Of a stretch of DNA of 64,000 bases, positions 63,485 to 64,000 are shown one piece after another (the first letter of the stretch is position 1; every line of letters starts with the position of its first letter). Under the pieces are notes generated by a model. The model saw nothing but the letters and a program-made list of their open reading frames with translations, had not been told where the DNA came from and did not search any database. The position numbers were made by a program, and so were the translations under genes. Location: positions 868,001 to 932,000 of the forward strand of contig JACGZH010000001.1 of the NCBI GenBank assembly GCA_014706385.1, read 5' to 3'. This stretch comes from Phaffia rhodozyma. Its lineage: Eukaryota; Basidiomycota; Tremellomycetes; Cystofilobasidiales; Mrakiaceae.

Positions 63485-64000
63485 TTGACCTTTGAATATT
63501 TACTCTCAGAATCATTGTCATACTAGTTCCCATTCTCTGGTTTTCTTCTGCCCTCCCTTTTCTTGTGTCTTGCACCCACTTCCTCTTTTTCCTCTATGGA
63601 TCCCTCTTTTATGCTTTCTTGTACCGAAATGTACTCTTGGAATCATTTATTGCTTCTCATGTCCTGACGATAACACATGAGCCGCTTCATCTGTTGTTTA
63701 CGGCTATTCTTTGACGCTCCTTTTCTGGATCCTCCTCTCCCATCTCATCTGTCAAACTACGTTTGATGACTCAACACGTTCCTCTTGCTTGTCCTCTGAG
63801 CGGACTTGTCTTTGTTCTTTTATATCCCATCCGTGTGCTCTCCCTTCTATGCCTCTGTCGACCACGCTTTCTCACCGTTGTCTAGTCGCGTCTTTGTTCT
63901 CTGGTACGAACGGTGCTTAGAAAACTCGTATCTTTATCTTATGCTTATTGTTGAGTCTTATGATGGATGTTCATTTGGGATCAACTTGGACTTGGGGTAC
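63485..64000. other. Downstream flank of ferric reductase gene
   Basis: About 515 bases, C/T-rich on the plus strand. No coding exon, RNA gene or repeat was recognised up to the window edge. Confidence 0.5.

Overview
The window is nuclear DNA from an intron-rich fungus, most likely a basidiomycete. I infer this from the dense, short GT-AG introns (mostly 45-110 nt), closely packed genes on both strands, serine/glutamine-rich low-complexity proteins, and the gene set (UTP13, lunapark, PRM1, TLG2, RPT4, PMS1, SKN7, ferric reductase). I cannot fix genus or subphylum. No tRNA, rRNA, transposon, CRISPR or viral sequence was recognised.

Left third (1-23 kb). An Aro80-like Zn2Cys6 transcription factor (minus) runs off the left edge and faces away from the U3 processome WD40 protein UTP13 (plus). 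Then come lunapark (ER three-way junctions, minus) and the cell-fusion membrane protein PRM1 (minus). PRM1 is divergent from the t-SNARE TLG2 (plus), and the shared promoter holds two near-matches to the Ustilago pheromone-response element. An amidohydrolase-like gene (plus) converges on an EF-hand-bearing MscS channel (minus).

Middle (23-45 kb). A small orphan gene, a putative mitochondrial RRM protein, the proteasome ATPase RPT4, the mismatch-repair endonuclease PMS1, a type II membrane O-fucosyltransferase-like enzyme, a serine-rich orphan and a two-RRM polyglutamine RNA-binding protein (Gbp2/Hrb1-like RRMs).

Right third (45-64 kb). SKN7 (HSF DNA-binding domain plus response-regulator receiver) lies downstream of a decayed nine-copy 21-bp tandem repeat. 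A WRN-type 3'-5' exonuclease and an ALY/REF-like RRM protein follow. A complete seven-exon BLUF-domain blue-light photoreceptor gene comes next, and its reading frame requires a 5-nt microexon. It is divergent from a large ferric-reductase-type flavocytochrome.

The most notable content is the BLUF gene (a photoreceptor class best known from bacteria), its microexon, the 21-bp phased repeat upstream of SKN7, and frequent use of AAG 3' splice sites. Exon coordinates were derived by hand from splice signals, frame continuity and protein-family match. Where a join could not be settled this is stated.
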